Shown: positions 40,026-47,476 of the stretch, piece by piece
Layout of the letters: each line of letters opens with the position of its first letter
How positions within the stretch are numbered: position 1 is the first letter of the stretch
Source: Lysobacter sp. ISL-50
GTDB taxonomy: Bacteria > Pseudomonadota > Gammaproteobacteria > Xanthomonadales > Xanthomonadaceae
Reading direction: 5' to 3'
Assembly: GCF_018612875.1 (NCBI RefSeq)
Contig: NZ_JAGGRI010000031.1
Location: 1 to 62,143 of the forward strand
DNA: 62,143 bases
Notes under the pieces: model-generated
The model's input: the letters and a program-made list of their open reading frames with translations, nothing else
What the model was told of the DNA's origin: nothing
The model's database searches: none
Program-made: the position numbers and the translations under genes

Positions 40026-41084
40026 ATGAACACCGGTCCTTCCGCCCCGCCGACCAACCCCCTGCGTCGCCGCCTGCTGGGCGGCGCGGCGCTCGCCTTC
40101 GCCGCCGGCCCGCTGGGCGCGATCGGGTCGGTGCTCGCCGCGCCCGCGTCGGTGCGCGCGGCGCCCGCGACTGCCGCGGGCAAGCCGGCGTGGGGAGCGC
40201 TGCGGCAGATCGACGCCGGCGTGCTGCGCGTGAGCTACGCGCAGATGGGCCCGGAGGATGGTCCGCCGGTACTGCTGCTGCACGGCTGGCCCTACGACAT
40301 CCACACCTACGCCGAAGTCGCGCCACTGCTGGCGGCGAAGGGTTACCGCGTCATCGTCCCGTACCTGCGCGGCTACGGCTCGACCGCCTTCCTGTCCGCC
40401 GACACGCCGCGCAACGGGCAACAGGCCGCGCTCGCCACCGATGCGATCGCGCTGCTGGACGCGCTGCATATCGACAAGGCGATCTTCGCCGGCTGCGACT
40501 GGGGCGCGCGCACGGCCGACATCATGGCCGCGCTGTGGCCGCAACGCTGCCAGGGCCTGGTCTCGGTCAGCGGTTACCTGATCGGCAGTCAGCAAGCCAA
40601 TCAGGCGCCGCTGTCGCCGCAAGCCGAGCTGCAGTGGTGGTATCAGTTCTATTTCGCCACCGAGCGCGGCCGCCTGGGCTATGAGCGCAACCGCAGCGAA
40701 TTCTCGCGACTGATCTGGCAACTGGCCTCGCCGCAGTGGCGTTTCGACGATGCCACCTTCCTGCGCAGCGCGGCCTCGTTCGACAATCCCGATCACGTGG
40801 CCGTGGTCATTCACAACTACCGCTGGCGCCTGGGTCTGGCCGAAGGCGAAAAGCGCTTCGACGACATCGAAGCGCGGCTGGCGCGGATGCCCGACATCGG
40901 CGTTGCCACCATCACCCTGGAAGGCGACGCCAACGGCGCGCCGCACCCGCCCAGCAGCGCCTATGCGAATAAATTCACCGGCAAGTACGCGCACCGGCCG
41001 ATCAGCGGCGGCATCGGCCACAATCTGCCGCAGGAAGCGCCAGCCGCGTTCGCGCAGGCGGTGGTGGACGTCGCCGCGTTCTGA
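40026..41084 (+). CDS. Tat-exported alpha/beta hydrolase (epoxide hydrolase-like)
   Basis: A 352-aa protein with a twin-arginine-type signal ('NPLRRRLLGGAALAFAAG', cleavage after an Ala-rich stretch near 45). The alpha/beta hydrolase core has the oxyanion motif 'LLLHGWPYD', a nucleophile elbow 'AGCDWGAR' with Asp in place of Ser, and a late 'GGIGHNLPQE' supplying His. An Asp nucleophile with HGWP is typical of epoxide hydrolases and haloalkane dehalogenases. Located 171 bp after the ECF41 gene; shared control is possible but no matching promoter is seen. Confidence 0.85.
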   Translation: MNTGPSAPPTNPLRRRLLGGAALAFAAGPLGAIGSVLAAPASVRAAPATAAGKPAWGALRQIDAGVLRVSYAQMGPEDGPPVLLLHGWPYDIHTYAEVAPLLAAKGYRVIVPYLRGYGSTAFLSADTPRNGQQAALATDAIALLDALHIDKAIFAGCDWGARTADIMAALWPQRCQGLVSVSGYLIGSQQANQAPLSPQAELQWWYQFYFATERGRLGYERNRSEFSRLIWQLASPQWRFDDATFLRSAASFDNPDHVAVVIHNYRWRLGLAEGEKRFDDIEARLARMPDIGVATITLEGDANGAPHPPSSAYANKFTGKYAHRPISGGIGHNLPQEAPAAFAQAVVDVAAF

Positions 41085-41107
41085 CTCAGGCCGAGGGCGC
41101 CGACGCC

Positions 41108-42034
41108 TCAGCGCTCGCGCGGATCGATGACCGGCGCGTGCTGCGCCATCACCTCGACGATCCAGTCGATGAACACACGCAGCTTGGCGCTGACATGCCG
41201 GTTCGGCGGAAACGCCAGATACAACGGCATCGGATCGAAGCGCCAATCCTCGAACACTGGAATCAGTTCGCCTGCGGCGCGGTGCGCCTTGGCCATGTAG
41301 TCCGGCAGCCACAGCACGCCCAGGCCGGCCAGACCGGCGGCCAGATAAGCGTTGCCGTCATCGACCGCGAACACGTAGCGGCCTTGCACGCTGACGCTCT
41401 CGCCATCGCGATGCATGGCGTACGGAAACGGTTTGCCGGTGCGCGACCACAGGAAACCGACGATGCGGTGATGGCTGTCTTCCAGTTCGCGCGGATGCGC
41501 CGGCCTGCCCTCGCGCTGCAGGTAATCCGGCGCGGCGTAGGCGCCCAGTCGCAGATCGCCGACGTGGCGCGCCATCAGCGATTGATCGGTGAGCTTGCCG
41601 CCGCGCACGACGCAGTCCACGTTCTCGCCGATCAAATCGACCATGCGGTCGCTGACGCCCAGGTCGATCTGGATATCGGGATAGCGCGCATGAAACTCCG
41701 GCAACGCCGGCACCAGGATCGTCCGCGCCAGCGGACTGGGCACGTCCACCCGCAGCTTGCCGCGCACCGAAGCCGAAGCGCTGGACAGGCTGGTTTCGGC
41801 ATCGTCCATATCGGCCAGCAACCGCACCACGCGCTCGTAATAGACGGCGCCGTCGGCGGTGACGTTGACCTTGCGCGTGGTGCGGTTGAGCAGCTTCACC
41901 CGCAACCGCGCCTCCAACTGCTGCACCAACTGGGTCACGCTGGTCTTGCTCATGTGCAGCGTGTCGGCCGCCTTGGTGAAGCTGCCGGTTTCGACCACGC
42001 GCGCGAACGCCTGCATCGCATCAATACGGTCCAT
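41108..42034 (-). CDS. LysR-family regulator divergent from ridA-like gene
   Basis: A 308-aa LysR protein: HTH at about 4-62 ('DAMQAFARVVETGSFTKAAD', 'MSKTSVTQLVQQLEARLRVK') and an effector domain typical of the CrgA/AaeR-like branch. The ATG at 42034 follows 'ggagcg'; the GTG just before it is a less likely start. It diverges from the RidA-family gene, and a perfect 6-bp-arm inverted repeat at 42058-42076, just upstream of its start, looks like its operator. Confidence 0.88.
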   Translation of the reverse strand: MDRIDAMQAFARVVETGSFTKAADTLHMSKTSVTQLVQQLEARLRVKLLNRTTRKVNVTADGAVYYERVVRLLADMDDAETSLSSASASVRGKLRVDVPSPLARTILVPALPEFHARYPDIQIDLGVSDRMVDLIGENVDCVVRGGKLTDQSLMARHVGDLRLGAYAAPDYLQREGRPAHPRELEDSHHRIVGFLWSRTGKPFPYAMHRDGESVSVQGRYVFAVDDGNAYLAAGLAGLGVLWLPDYMAKAHRAAGELIPVFEDWRFDPMPLYLAFPPNRHVSAKLRVFIDWIVEVMAQHAPVIDPRER

Positions 42035-42057
42035 CACCGCTCCAGGCGCTCGAAGAT

Positions 42058-42076
42058 TGTTTGGATTCTACAAACA
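42058..42076. promoter_or_regulatory. Probable LysR operator (TGTTTG-N7-CAAACA)
   Basis: A perfect inverted repeat with 6-bp arms and a 7-bp centre in the 141-bp gap between the LysR gene and the RidA-like gene. It contains the T-N11-A form used by LysR regulators and is AT-rich compared with its surroundings. A -10-like TACAGT (42120-42125) for the RidA-like gene lies downstream. Confidence 0.55.
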
Positions 42077-42175
42077 GTGATGGGTGGGCGCGCGCGTTTA
42101 TCCGCGCGCCGGCCCGCTCTACAGTCCTGGCATCGTCAACAACGGGCCGGCCGCGGCCCATGGATCGAGGTGTGC

Positions 42176-42574
42176 ATGAGCAAGCGCGACGTGGTTTTTC
42201 CGAGCGGGCGGCAAGCCCTGTACGAACGCAATCGCTATTCCCCGGCGATCCGCTCGAACGGCTTCCTGTTCGTATCCGGGCAAGTCGGCAGCCGCGAAGA
42301 CGGCTCGCCCGAGCCGGATCTGCAGGCGCAGGTGCGGCTCGCGTTCGAAAATCTGAACGCGATTTTGAAAGCGGCGGGCTGCAGCTTCGAGGATGTGATC
42401 GACGCGACCGTGTTCATCGTCGATCCCGAATCGAAGTTCGACACGATCTGGAAGGTCCTGCCCGAGTATTGGGGCGACGCGCCGTACCCGACCCTGACCG
42501 GCATCGGCGTGACCTGGCTGTATGGGTTCGATTTCGAGATCAAGGTGATCGCCAGACTGCCGCAGGGCGAGTGA
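42176..42574 (+). CDS. RidA-family (YjgF/YER057c) protein
   Basis: A 132-aa RidA-superfamily protein, probably an enamine/imine deaminase or a relative. The N-terminus lacks the most typical start, but the core 'FLFVSGQVGSREDGSPEPDL' and the motif 'AFENLNAILKAAGCSFEDVI' followed by 'DATVFIVD' are characteristic. The catalytic Arg of canonical RidA near the end is not clearly placed ('PTLTGIGVTWLYG' replaces the usual P-x-R-x-x-V), so it may belong to an Rid subgroup without deaminase activity. It is divergent from a LysR gene that likely controls it. Confidence 0.82.
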   Translation: MSKRDVVFPSGRQALYERNRYSPAIRSNGFLFVSGQVGSREDGSPEPDLQAQVRLAFENLNAILKAAGCSFEDVIDATVFIVDPESKFDTIWKVLPEYWGDAPYPTLTGIGVTWLYGFDFEIKVIARLPQGE

Positions 42575-42740
42575 TCGCGGCCGGGGCCGGGCTGGAAGGG
42601 GCTCCGTCCGCGCGGGATGAACCCATGGCGATAATTCGCGGCACTTCCCTGTCACTATCCTAAACCAGTCCGGGCTTGTGGCAAGCCCCCCGCCGTGATG
42701 CTCAATCGCCCACCGGACTCAAGCAACGAGGAGGTGCGCA

Positions 42741-42809
42741 ATGAGACTGCCGCTATCGACATACACGTCGCGCCGGAACGGTGAGTGGGCGATCGGAACG
42801 CGGCCATGA
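42741..42809 (+). CDS. Possible 22-aa small protein or leader peptide
   Basis: ATG at 42741 preceded by a strong Shine-Dalgarno sequence ('gaggaggtgcgca') encodes 22 residues (MRLPLSTYTSRRNGEWAIGT-). Its stop overlaps a second ATG (42806) by 4 bp. The second frame ('MTAHAVVKVVQPMLTIAKAA') then runs into the REPIN at 42931, so it looks like a gene disrupted by that repeat. The good ribosome site suggests something real is or was translated here. Low certainty. Confidence 0.3.
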   Translation: MRLPLSTYTSRRNGEWAIGTRP

Positions 42810-42930
42810 CGGCGCATGCGGTGGTGAAGGTAGTGCAGCCGATGCTTACTATCGCGAAAGCCGCCGCCAAACCTGTCAATAAAACCGCATCCGCATCTGC
42901 TCTCTCTCGCTCTCCTCTCCTTCTCGCTCT

Positions 42931-43053
42931 CCCTCTCCCGCTTGCGGGAGAGGGCCGGGGTGAGGGTGTGAGCGCCATAGGCGCGAATGCTCTTGAGTTC
43001 CGCGACGGCTGCGGCCCCTCACCCCACCCCCTCTCCCGCAAGCGGGAGAGGGG
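42931..43053. repeat. REPIN-like inverted REP pair (second copy)
   Basis: Two ctctcccgc(t/a)(t/a)gcgggagagg palindromes in inverted orientation, with 'ccggggtgagggtg' and 'cccctcaccccacc' on the inner sides. The arrangement matches the element at 1-122. It lies between the RidA-like gene and a methyltransferase gene and ends about 80 bp before the latter's start. Confidence 0.8.
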
Positions 43054-43130
43054 CTCAATCATCGCGCGTGTTTTCAGATGTAGCCCTTGCAGTAGCATGA
43101 ACCGCCCGAACCCCACGCTGGAGCCCGGTT

Positions 43131-43808
43131 GTGTCGTCGTTCTCCGATCCGCAAGCGGTTGCCCGTTACGCGCAAGGCCCCGTCAGGCAGGTGCCGGGCT
43201 TTCATGCCCTGCAACAGATGACCGAGCTGCTGTTGGCCGAAACCGTTCCCGATGACGGCCACGTCCTCGTTCTGGGCGCCGGAGGCGGCCTGGAGTTGAA
43301 GGTCTTCGCACAAGCGCACCCGCAATGGCGGCTGGTCGGCGTGGACCCTTCGGCGGAGATGCTGAAACTCGCCGACGCCACCCTGGGCCCGCTCGCGACA
43401 CAGGTCCAACTGGTCGAAGGCTATATCGACACCGCGCCGTCGGGCCCCTTCGACGGCGCCACCTGCCTGCTGACCCTGCACTTCCTGCCCAGCCATGAGC
43501 GCCTGCACACGCTGCGCGAACTCAGGCGGCGCCTGAAACCCGGCGCGCCGCTGATCGTCGCCCATCACAGCGTTCCGCAAGCCGAAGACCAGAGACTGCG
43601 CTGGCTCCATCGTTACGCCGCCTTCGCGGCGGCGTCCGGCGTGCCCACGGTGGATGCGGCCAACGCCGTCGCCGCGATCAATAGCCGCCTGCCGCTGCTC
43701 TCGCCTGAGCAAGACGCAGCTTTACTGGAGGAAGCTGGCTTCGAGCGGATCGAACTGTTCTATGCCGGGTTTACCTTCAAGGGCTGGGTCGCCTGCAACC
43801 CTGTCTGA
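43131..43808 (+). CDS. Class I SAM-dependent methyltransferase
   Basis: A 225-aa Rossmann methyltransferase with a GTG start preceded by 'ctggagcccggtt'. Motif I 'HVLVLGAGGGLELKVF' binds S-adenosylmethionine; 'LVGVDPSAEMLKLA' is motif II with the acidic residue, and 'PFDGATCLLTLHFLP' motif IV. The substrate is unknown. It converges with the lanM gene and is separated from it by a REP element and a terminator, so a role in lanthipeptide tailoring is possible but not supported by operon structure. Confidence 0.85.
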   Translation: MSSFSDPQAVARYAQGPVRQVPGFHALQQMTELLLAETVPDDGHVLVLGAGGGLELKVFAQAHPQWRLVGVDPSAEMLKLADATLGPLATQVQLVEGYIDTAPSGPFDGATCLLTLHFLPSHERLHTLRELRRRLKPGAPLIVAHHSVPQAEDQRLRWLHRYAAFAAASGVPTVDAANAVAAINSRLPLLSPEQDAALLEEAGFERIELFYAGFTFKGWVACNPV

Positions 43809-43852
43809 TATCGCCCGGGAGCGTCTACGAGCTTCCTTAGAGCCCCCTTGCC

Positions 43853-43880
43853 CGTCATTCCCGCGAACGCGGGAACGACG
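43853..43880. repeat. Single REP palindrome between converging genes
   Basis: The sequence cgtcattcccgcgaacgcgggaacgacg is one copy of the palindrome that forms the array at 14260-14803. It sits between the methyltransferase gene and the end of lanM and may help end transcription from the methyltransferase side. Confidence 0.7.
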
Positions 43881-43883
43881 AGC

Positions 43884-43910
43884 AAAAAAACAGCGGCTCC
43901 GCACCGAAGC
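43884..43910 (-). terminator. Rho-independent terminator after lanM
   Basis: On the - strand GCTTCG-GTG-CGGAGC forms a 6-bp stem with a 3-nt loop, followed by CGCTG and then TTTTTTT. It starts 16 bp after the lanM stop. The run of seven T makes this the clearest intrinsic terminator in the window. Confidence 0.75.
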
Positions 43911-43925
43911 AGAGACTCTCAGGTT

Positions 43926-46796
43926 TCAAGAGACCGCCAGCGCCTCTGCGTCCGCCGACGTGCGCGTCTTCAAACCGGTCTGCCGCTTGCATTCCAGCAA
44001 CAACGGCGAAGCCAGATCGCACTCAGGATGCATGCGGTTGAGCCCGTGAATCGCCCCGGCCAGACCGGTCATCAGTCCCGGCGTGAACGCCTGCTTGGTG
44101 ATGCCGCCGACGATGCCGTGTTCCTCGATCGCCGAAACGACTTGCGCGGTGGCGTCGTCGCGATCGATGGCGCTGGCGTCCGGATCGAGCAAGGACGCGC
44201 GCACCAGCAGCTCCCACAGCGAGAAATCGCCGTGACACAGCGTGTGGGTGAAGCCCCACTGCCCGCGCGCCGCCGCCACCGCGCGGCGCATGTCGCGCAG
44301 ATCGCGCGCATCGCCGCTGCGCGCGTACAGATCCGCCGCGGCCAGGCCGATGCCGACGCCGCCGTTGCACCAGGTCGGAAAGTTCACCGTGTCCTGCATG
44401 CGCACATCGCGCCAGTTGCCGATCGAAGCGTCGAACAACGAATCCTGGAAGGCGAACGCGGCATCGGCGAGTTCGTTCCAAGCCTTGCGTTCGGATTCGC
44501 TGCCGGCGTCGCTGCGCGCCAGACGCGCCAAGGCCCAGCCGATACCGTAGCCGCCGTGGGCGAAGCCGCCGATCGGATCGGCCAGTTCCAGCGTCTGCCA
44601 ATAGGTTCCGCGCTCATCGCTGCGCACCGCCGATTGCAGGCGCGCCGCGGCGCGCGCGGCCAGCGTCAGCCAACGCCGGTCGCCGGTGGCTTCGGCGAGG
44701 CCCAGCATCGGCGCGACCGCGCCGCAACTGCCGTCGGTGATATCCAGGCTGCGATCGTCGTCGAAGCCTTTTTGCTCCAGCGCCTGCGCGCAGGCGCTGG
44801 CATTGGCCAGCAATTGCGGCCGCCCGAGCAGATCGTGCAGCACCAGCCAGGCCCAGATGCGGCTGCCGTCGCCGGTGAAGCCGCCCACCGTCGCCGGCGC
44901 CGGCTCGGCCTCGACCAGACTCTGCAACGCGACCAGGGCGCCTTCCAGAGCCTCATCCACGCCCGCCACCGGATCGGCGCGGCCGTTAGCCACTTCATGC
45001 CGATACCCGGCCAAGGCCACGGCAACACCGCCGAGGCCGAAATAGGTGTCGCCGCCCAAGGGCTGCACATGCCAGCCCTGGCTGCCGAAGCTCTCCGGCG
45101 TGATCCAGGTGGTCGAACCGTCTTCGCCGTGCACCGCCAGTTTCAACAGCCGCTCGGTCGTATCCGCGGCGAGCTTGCGCCTGCGTTCGTCGAGCCGGTC
45201 GCGATGCGGGTGACGAGCGTAGTGCGAACGGCTGTCGCGTTCGCTCGGGCCGTCGGCGCCGCTGTTGAGTTGGGTGACGACCAGCGAACTGCGGATCGTC
45301 ATTTCCTCCAGCTCGATCCGCATCGCGCGCCAATTGGCGAAGGTCTGCGCGATGCGTTCGGGCGACAGCGACAGCGCGAATATCGGAATGTCGCCATAAC
45401 GCAGATCGTGGATTTCGCCCGCGATTTCCTCCTCCGTGAACGCCACCGCGCCGACGCTGCTGGAGAACAGCTTGCGCGCGCGTTCGATCGACTTGGCTTC
45501 GTCGTACAGCGACGCCGGATGCCAGAGCATGCGGCCGATTTCCACGTAAATCTGCGTCGCGCGGCGGACCTCGCGCGCGCGGCAGCCTTCGAACGCGCTC
45601 AGCAGCGGCGCCAGCGCGCCGTCGGCATCGAGCCGGCGCAGCCGCCGCGAGGCATCGAGAAAGGCGTCGCTGATCTCGTCCCAATACCGCGACACATCCG
45701 GATTCGGGCTGGGATGGTTCTGCGACATCGCCATTTCCGCTTCGACGATCTTCACCCGCGCATCGGTGGTGCCGTCGCCGGCGATGACCGGCACCTGCAA
45801 CTGCGGCTGCTCGCCCGGCAATGCGCCGGCGGCGGACAAGTCCGCGCGGCCGAAACCCAGCACCGGCGAACGGAACGGCACGATGCCGGTGCGCAGCACC
45901 GAGCTTTGAATCAGGGTCTGCGCTTGATCGTAGGCCTGGCCGTAACCCGACGGCGTCACCGGCAGCGCGGCGGCGAACAGGCTCTCGACATCGACCACCA
46001 CCGGCACTGGACCGGCGGCGACCAGATTTTCCAGATGGATGTCGGTGCCGCCGAGCAGGCGCAGTATCGCCAGCCAATGGCCGAGGCCGCGATAAAAACC
46101 GCGCAATTCTTCATCGCCGTCGCAATAGCGATGTTCGATGAAAGCGGCCCAGCCGTAGTCGCCCTGGTCGAGCACCGCCGGCACGCGAATGCGTCCGTCG
46201 CCTTCGAAGACGTGTGCGAGGAAACCGTCGAGCACCGCGTCGATACGCAGCGAACGCGGCTTGTACATGACCTGCCCGGCCTCGAAACTCAGCCGCGCCA
46301 CGGTCTGCCCGCCTTCGTGCAGATCGCCTTGGTCGAGCGTGATCGAGATCAAGCGGCCGGGCGCGGCGCCGAGCAAGCTCGCCAACTGCGCGCGGTCGGC
46401 GATCAAGCGCACGATCAGCGTTTCGATGGCGAGGCACTGCTGGCTCAGCGTGCGCTCCAGGCGCTCGCGCAGCGGCGGATAGCGGCCGTACAGAAGTTCG
46501 GAAAACTCCGGGCGCAAGGCCTTGGCGACGAATTGCGCGAAACGGCCCGGTTCATCCTCGGCGGTGAGTTCGCCGGCCAGCTTCGCCGCGTGCAGTTCCA
46601 GCAGCAGCACGCGATTGAGCTTGAGCCGCGCATTGGCGTACAGCGCCTGGGCGACGGCGGCGCGGATCAATTCTGATTCGTCCGCATCCAGGCCGCAGGC
46701 CAGCGTCGCGAGGCGGGCGTCGAAGGCCTCGCGCGCGGCGGCGGTGAAATGATCGGTGATCGGACCGAAGCCCTCGTGGATACGGCTTTCGGTCAT
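43926..46796 (-). CDS. Class II lanthipeptide synthetase LanM
   Basis: A 956-aa bifunctional enzyme that dehydrates Ser/Thr and then forms (methyl)lanthionine rings on its precursor in the cytoplasm. The N-terminal kinase-like dehydratase (DUF4135, about 100-560) shows 'MYKPRSLRID' (177-186) and 'GGTDIHLENLV' (249-259). The C-terminal LanC-like cyclase (about 580-930) has 'FAHGGYGIGWA' and the zinc ligands Cys810 ('PTWCNGG') and Cys854-His855 ('TLCHGDF'). Length is normal for LanM. The precursor gene lies 108 bp upstream on the same strand, with a hairpin between them. No LanT, LanP, LanFEG or LanR gene is found in the window, so export and leader removal must use proteins encoded elsewhere. 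The two catalytic halves look intact. Confidence 0.95.
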   Translation of the reverse strand: MTESRIHEGFGPITDHFTAAAREAFDARLATLACGLDADESELIRAAVAQALYANARLKLNRVLLLELHAAKLAGELTAEDEPGRFAQFVAKALRPEFSELLYGRYPPLRERLERTLSQQCLAIETLIVRLIADRAQLASLLGAAPGRLISITLDQGDLHEGGQTVARLSFEAGQVMYKPRSLRIDAVLDGFLAHVFEGDGRIRVPAVLDQGDYGWAAFIEHRYCDGDEELRGFYRGLGHWLAILRLLGGTDIHLENLVAAGPVPVVVDVESLFAAALPVTPSGYGQAYDQAQTLIQSSVLRTGIVPFRSPVLGFGRADLSAAGALPGEQPQLQVPVIAGDGTTDARVKIVEAEMAMSQNHPSPNPDVSRYWDEISDAFLDASRRLRRLDADGALAPLLSAFEGCRAREVRRATQIYVEIGRMLWHPASLYDEAKSIERARKLFSSSVGAVAFTEEEIAGEIHDLRYGDIPIFALSLSPERIAQTFANWRAMRIELEEMTIRSSLVVTQLNSGADGPSERDSRSHYARHPHRDRLDERRRKLAADTTERLLKLAVHGEDGSTTWITPESFGSQGWHVQPLGGDTYFGLGGVAVALAGYRHEVANGRADPVAGVDEALEGALVALQSLVEAEPAPATVGGFTGDGSRIWAWLVLHDLLGRPQLLANASACAQALEQKGFDDDRSLDITDGSCGAVAPMLGLAEATGDRRWLTLAARAAARLQSAVRSDERGTYWQTLELADPIGGFAHGGYGIGWALARLARSDAGSESERKAWNELADAAFAFQDSLFDASIGNWRDVRMQDTVNFPTWCNGGVGIGLAAADLYARSGDARDLRDMRRAVAAARGQWGFTHTLCHGDFSLWELLVRASLLDPDASAIDRDDATAQVVSAIEEHGIVGGITKQAFTPGLMTGLAGAIHGLNRMHPECDLASPLLLECKRQTGLKTRTSADAEALAVS

Positions 46797-46857
46797 TGCG
46801 ATACCGGTATGGGTTCTGGCGGCGGCGCGAGGATGGCGCGCGCGGAGGGAGTAGCGA

Positions 46858-46888
46858 CGACGCGCAACCCGTGCCGGGCTGCGCGTCG
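46858..46888 (-). terminator. Attenuator-like hairpin between lanA and lanM
   Basis: A stem of 14 pairs, one of them a G-T wobble, with a 3-nt loop (CGACGCGCAGCCCG-GCA-CGGGTTGCGCGTCG on the - strand) begins 16 bp after the lanA stop and ends 61 bp before lanM. No T-run follows, so it may act as a partial terminator or RNA-stability element. Hairpins at this place in other lantibiotic operons favour excess precursor over synthetase. Confidence 0.6.
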
Positions 46889-46904
46889 ATGACGCGTGGC
46901 TAAC

Positions 46905-47090
46905 TCAGATGCAGCAGTAGCAGCGGCCGTTGGGGCATGTAGAGACCGACGTGGAATGCGTTACCGGAGCCCGCATGGCATCGGTCACCGCGCTTTCGCC
47001 TTCCAGATACAGCGGACCCGCCGGATTCTCGTAGCCATCGACGCTGTCGGCGCCATTGAGCCAGCCCGAGACGATATCGTTGCTTTGCAT
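46905..47090 (-). CDS. Class II lanthipeptide precursor (mersacidin/lichenicidin-type leader)
   Basis: A 61-aa peptide with an excellent ribosome site (aaggaggactagca) before the ATG at 47090. The acidic leader contains 'NDIVSGWLNGADS' and 'ENPAGPLYLE'; N-P-A-G is a hallmark of mersacidin/lichenicidin-family leaders. The C-terminal part ends 'STSVSTCPNGRCYCCI'. Six Ser/Thr (44, 46, 47, 48, 50, 51) all lie before four Cys (52, 57, 59, 60). There is no Gly-Gly site; by alignment to typical leaders the cut could fall at A38-M39, giving a 23-residue core. It is the only precursor I find. LanM follows on the same strand. The core sequence matches no lantibiotic I know exactly; the nearest likeness is the CPTTKC end of two-peptide beta components. 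Confidence 0.85.
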   Translation of the reverse strand: MQSNDIVSGWLNGADSVDGYENPAGPLYLEGESAVTDAMRAPVTHSTSVSTCPNGRCYCCI

Positions 47091-47476
47091 TGCTAGTCCT
47101 CCTTGAGTACTGAATGTCGCCCAGCAGACGGCCGCTCCATGTGTCGAAACCCCGTCGCACCGGACATCGATTTCAACCTCGCGGCCTCTCCCTCGCAAAC
47201 CGATTCGCATCGGCGGCGTGTTTCCAGAGATACCACTTTGGCACTCTAAGCAGAGCGCTGAGCTACTGTCAAATGTGCAGTGCAGCAGGGTTCTGTGGCG
47301 AGGGTTCTGTTTGATAGCAGGGCTTGGGCGGCGCACGGGCTATGCGGCATGGGGCGCGACTCAACTGCCGCTGCGGGTCGGAAAGGGACGCCACACGGCC
47401 AGTTCCATGCCCTCCGTACGCGAGACGCCCGGACCCGCCCGACCTACAATCACCGACACACGGACGGGGAACATTG
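47091..47476. other. Divergent regulatory region between lanA and DUF262 gene
   Basis: A 386-bp gap, less GC-rich in its middle than the genes to its left. It holds the lanA promoter (47243-47272, - strand) with a leader of roughly 145 nt, and a -10-like TACAAT (47445-47450) 26 bp before the DUF262 gene. Short ORFs in it have no ribosome site and are not called. Confidence 0.55.
47243..47272 (-). promoter_or_regulatory. Sigma-70-type promoter for lanA
   Basis: On the - strand a perfect -35 TTGACA (47272-47267), an 18-bp spacer and a -10 TAGAGT (47248-47243). It is the best sigma-70 match noticed upstream of lanA and implies a 5' leader of about 145 nt. Function is predicted from sequence alone. 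Confidence 0.55.

Noticed and set aside
42655-43116. 153-codon - strand ORF with a lipobox-like stretch (AIVSIGC)
   Set aside because: It runs through the REPIN, has no suitable start or ribosome site near the hydrophobic stretch, and overlaps the 22-codon ORF; the lipobox is probably chance.
43131-43808. Methyltransferase as a lanthipeptide tailoring enzyme
   Set aside because: It is on the opposite strand, behind a terminator and a REP element, with no motif typical of RiPP methyltransferases; association rests on proximity only.
46900-47160. Second lanthipeptide precursor in an overlapping frame on the - strand
   Set aside because: The 86-codon frame is Arg-rich, has no leader motif and no ribosome site; the 61-codon frame with NPAG and Cys-rich end is the precursor.
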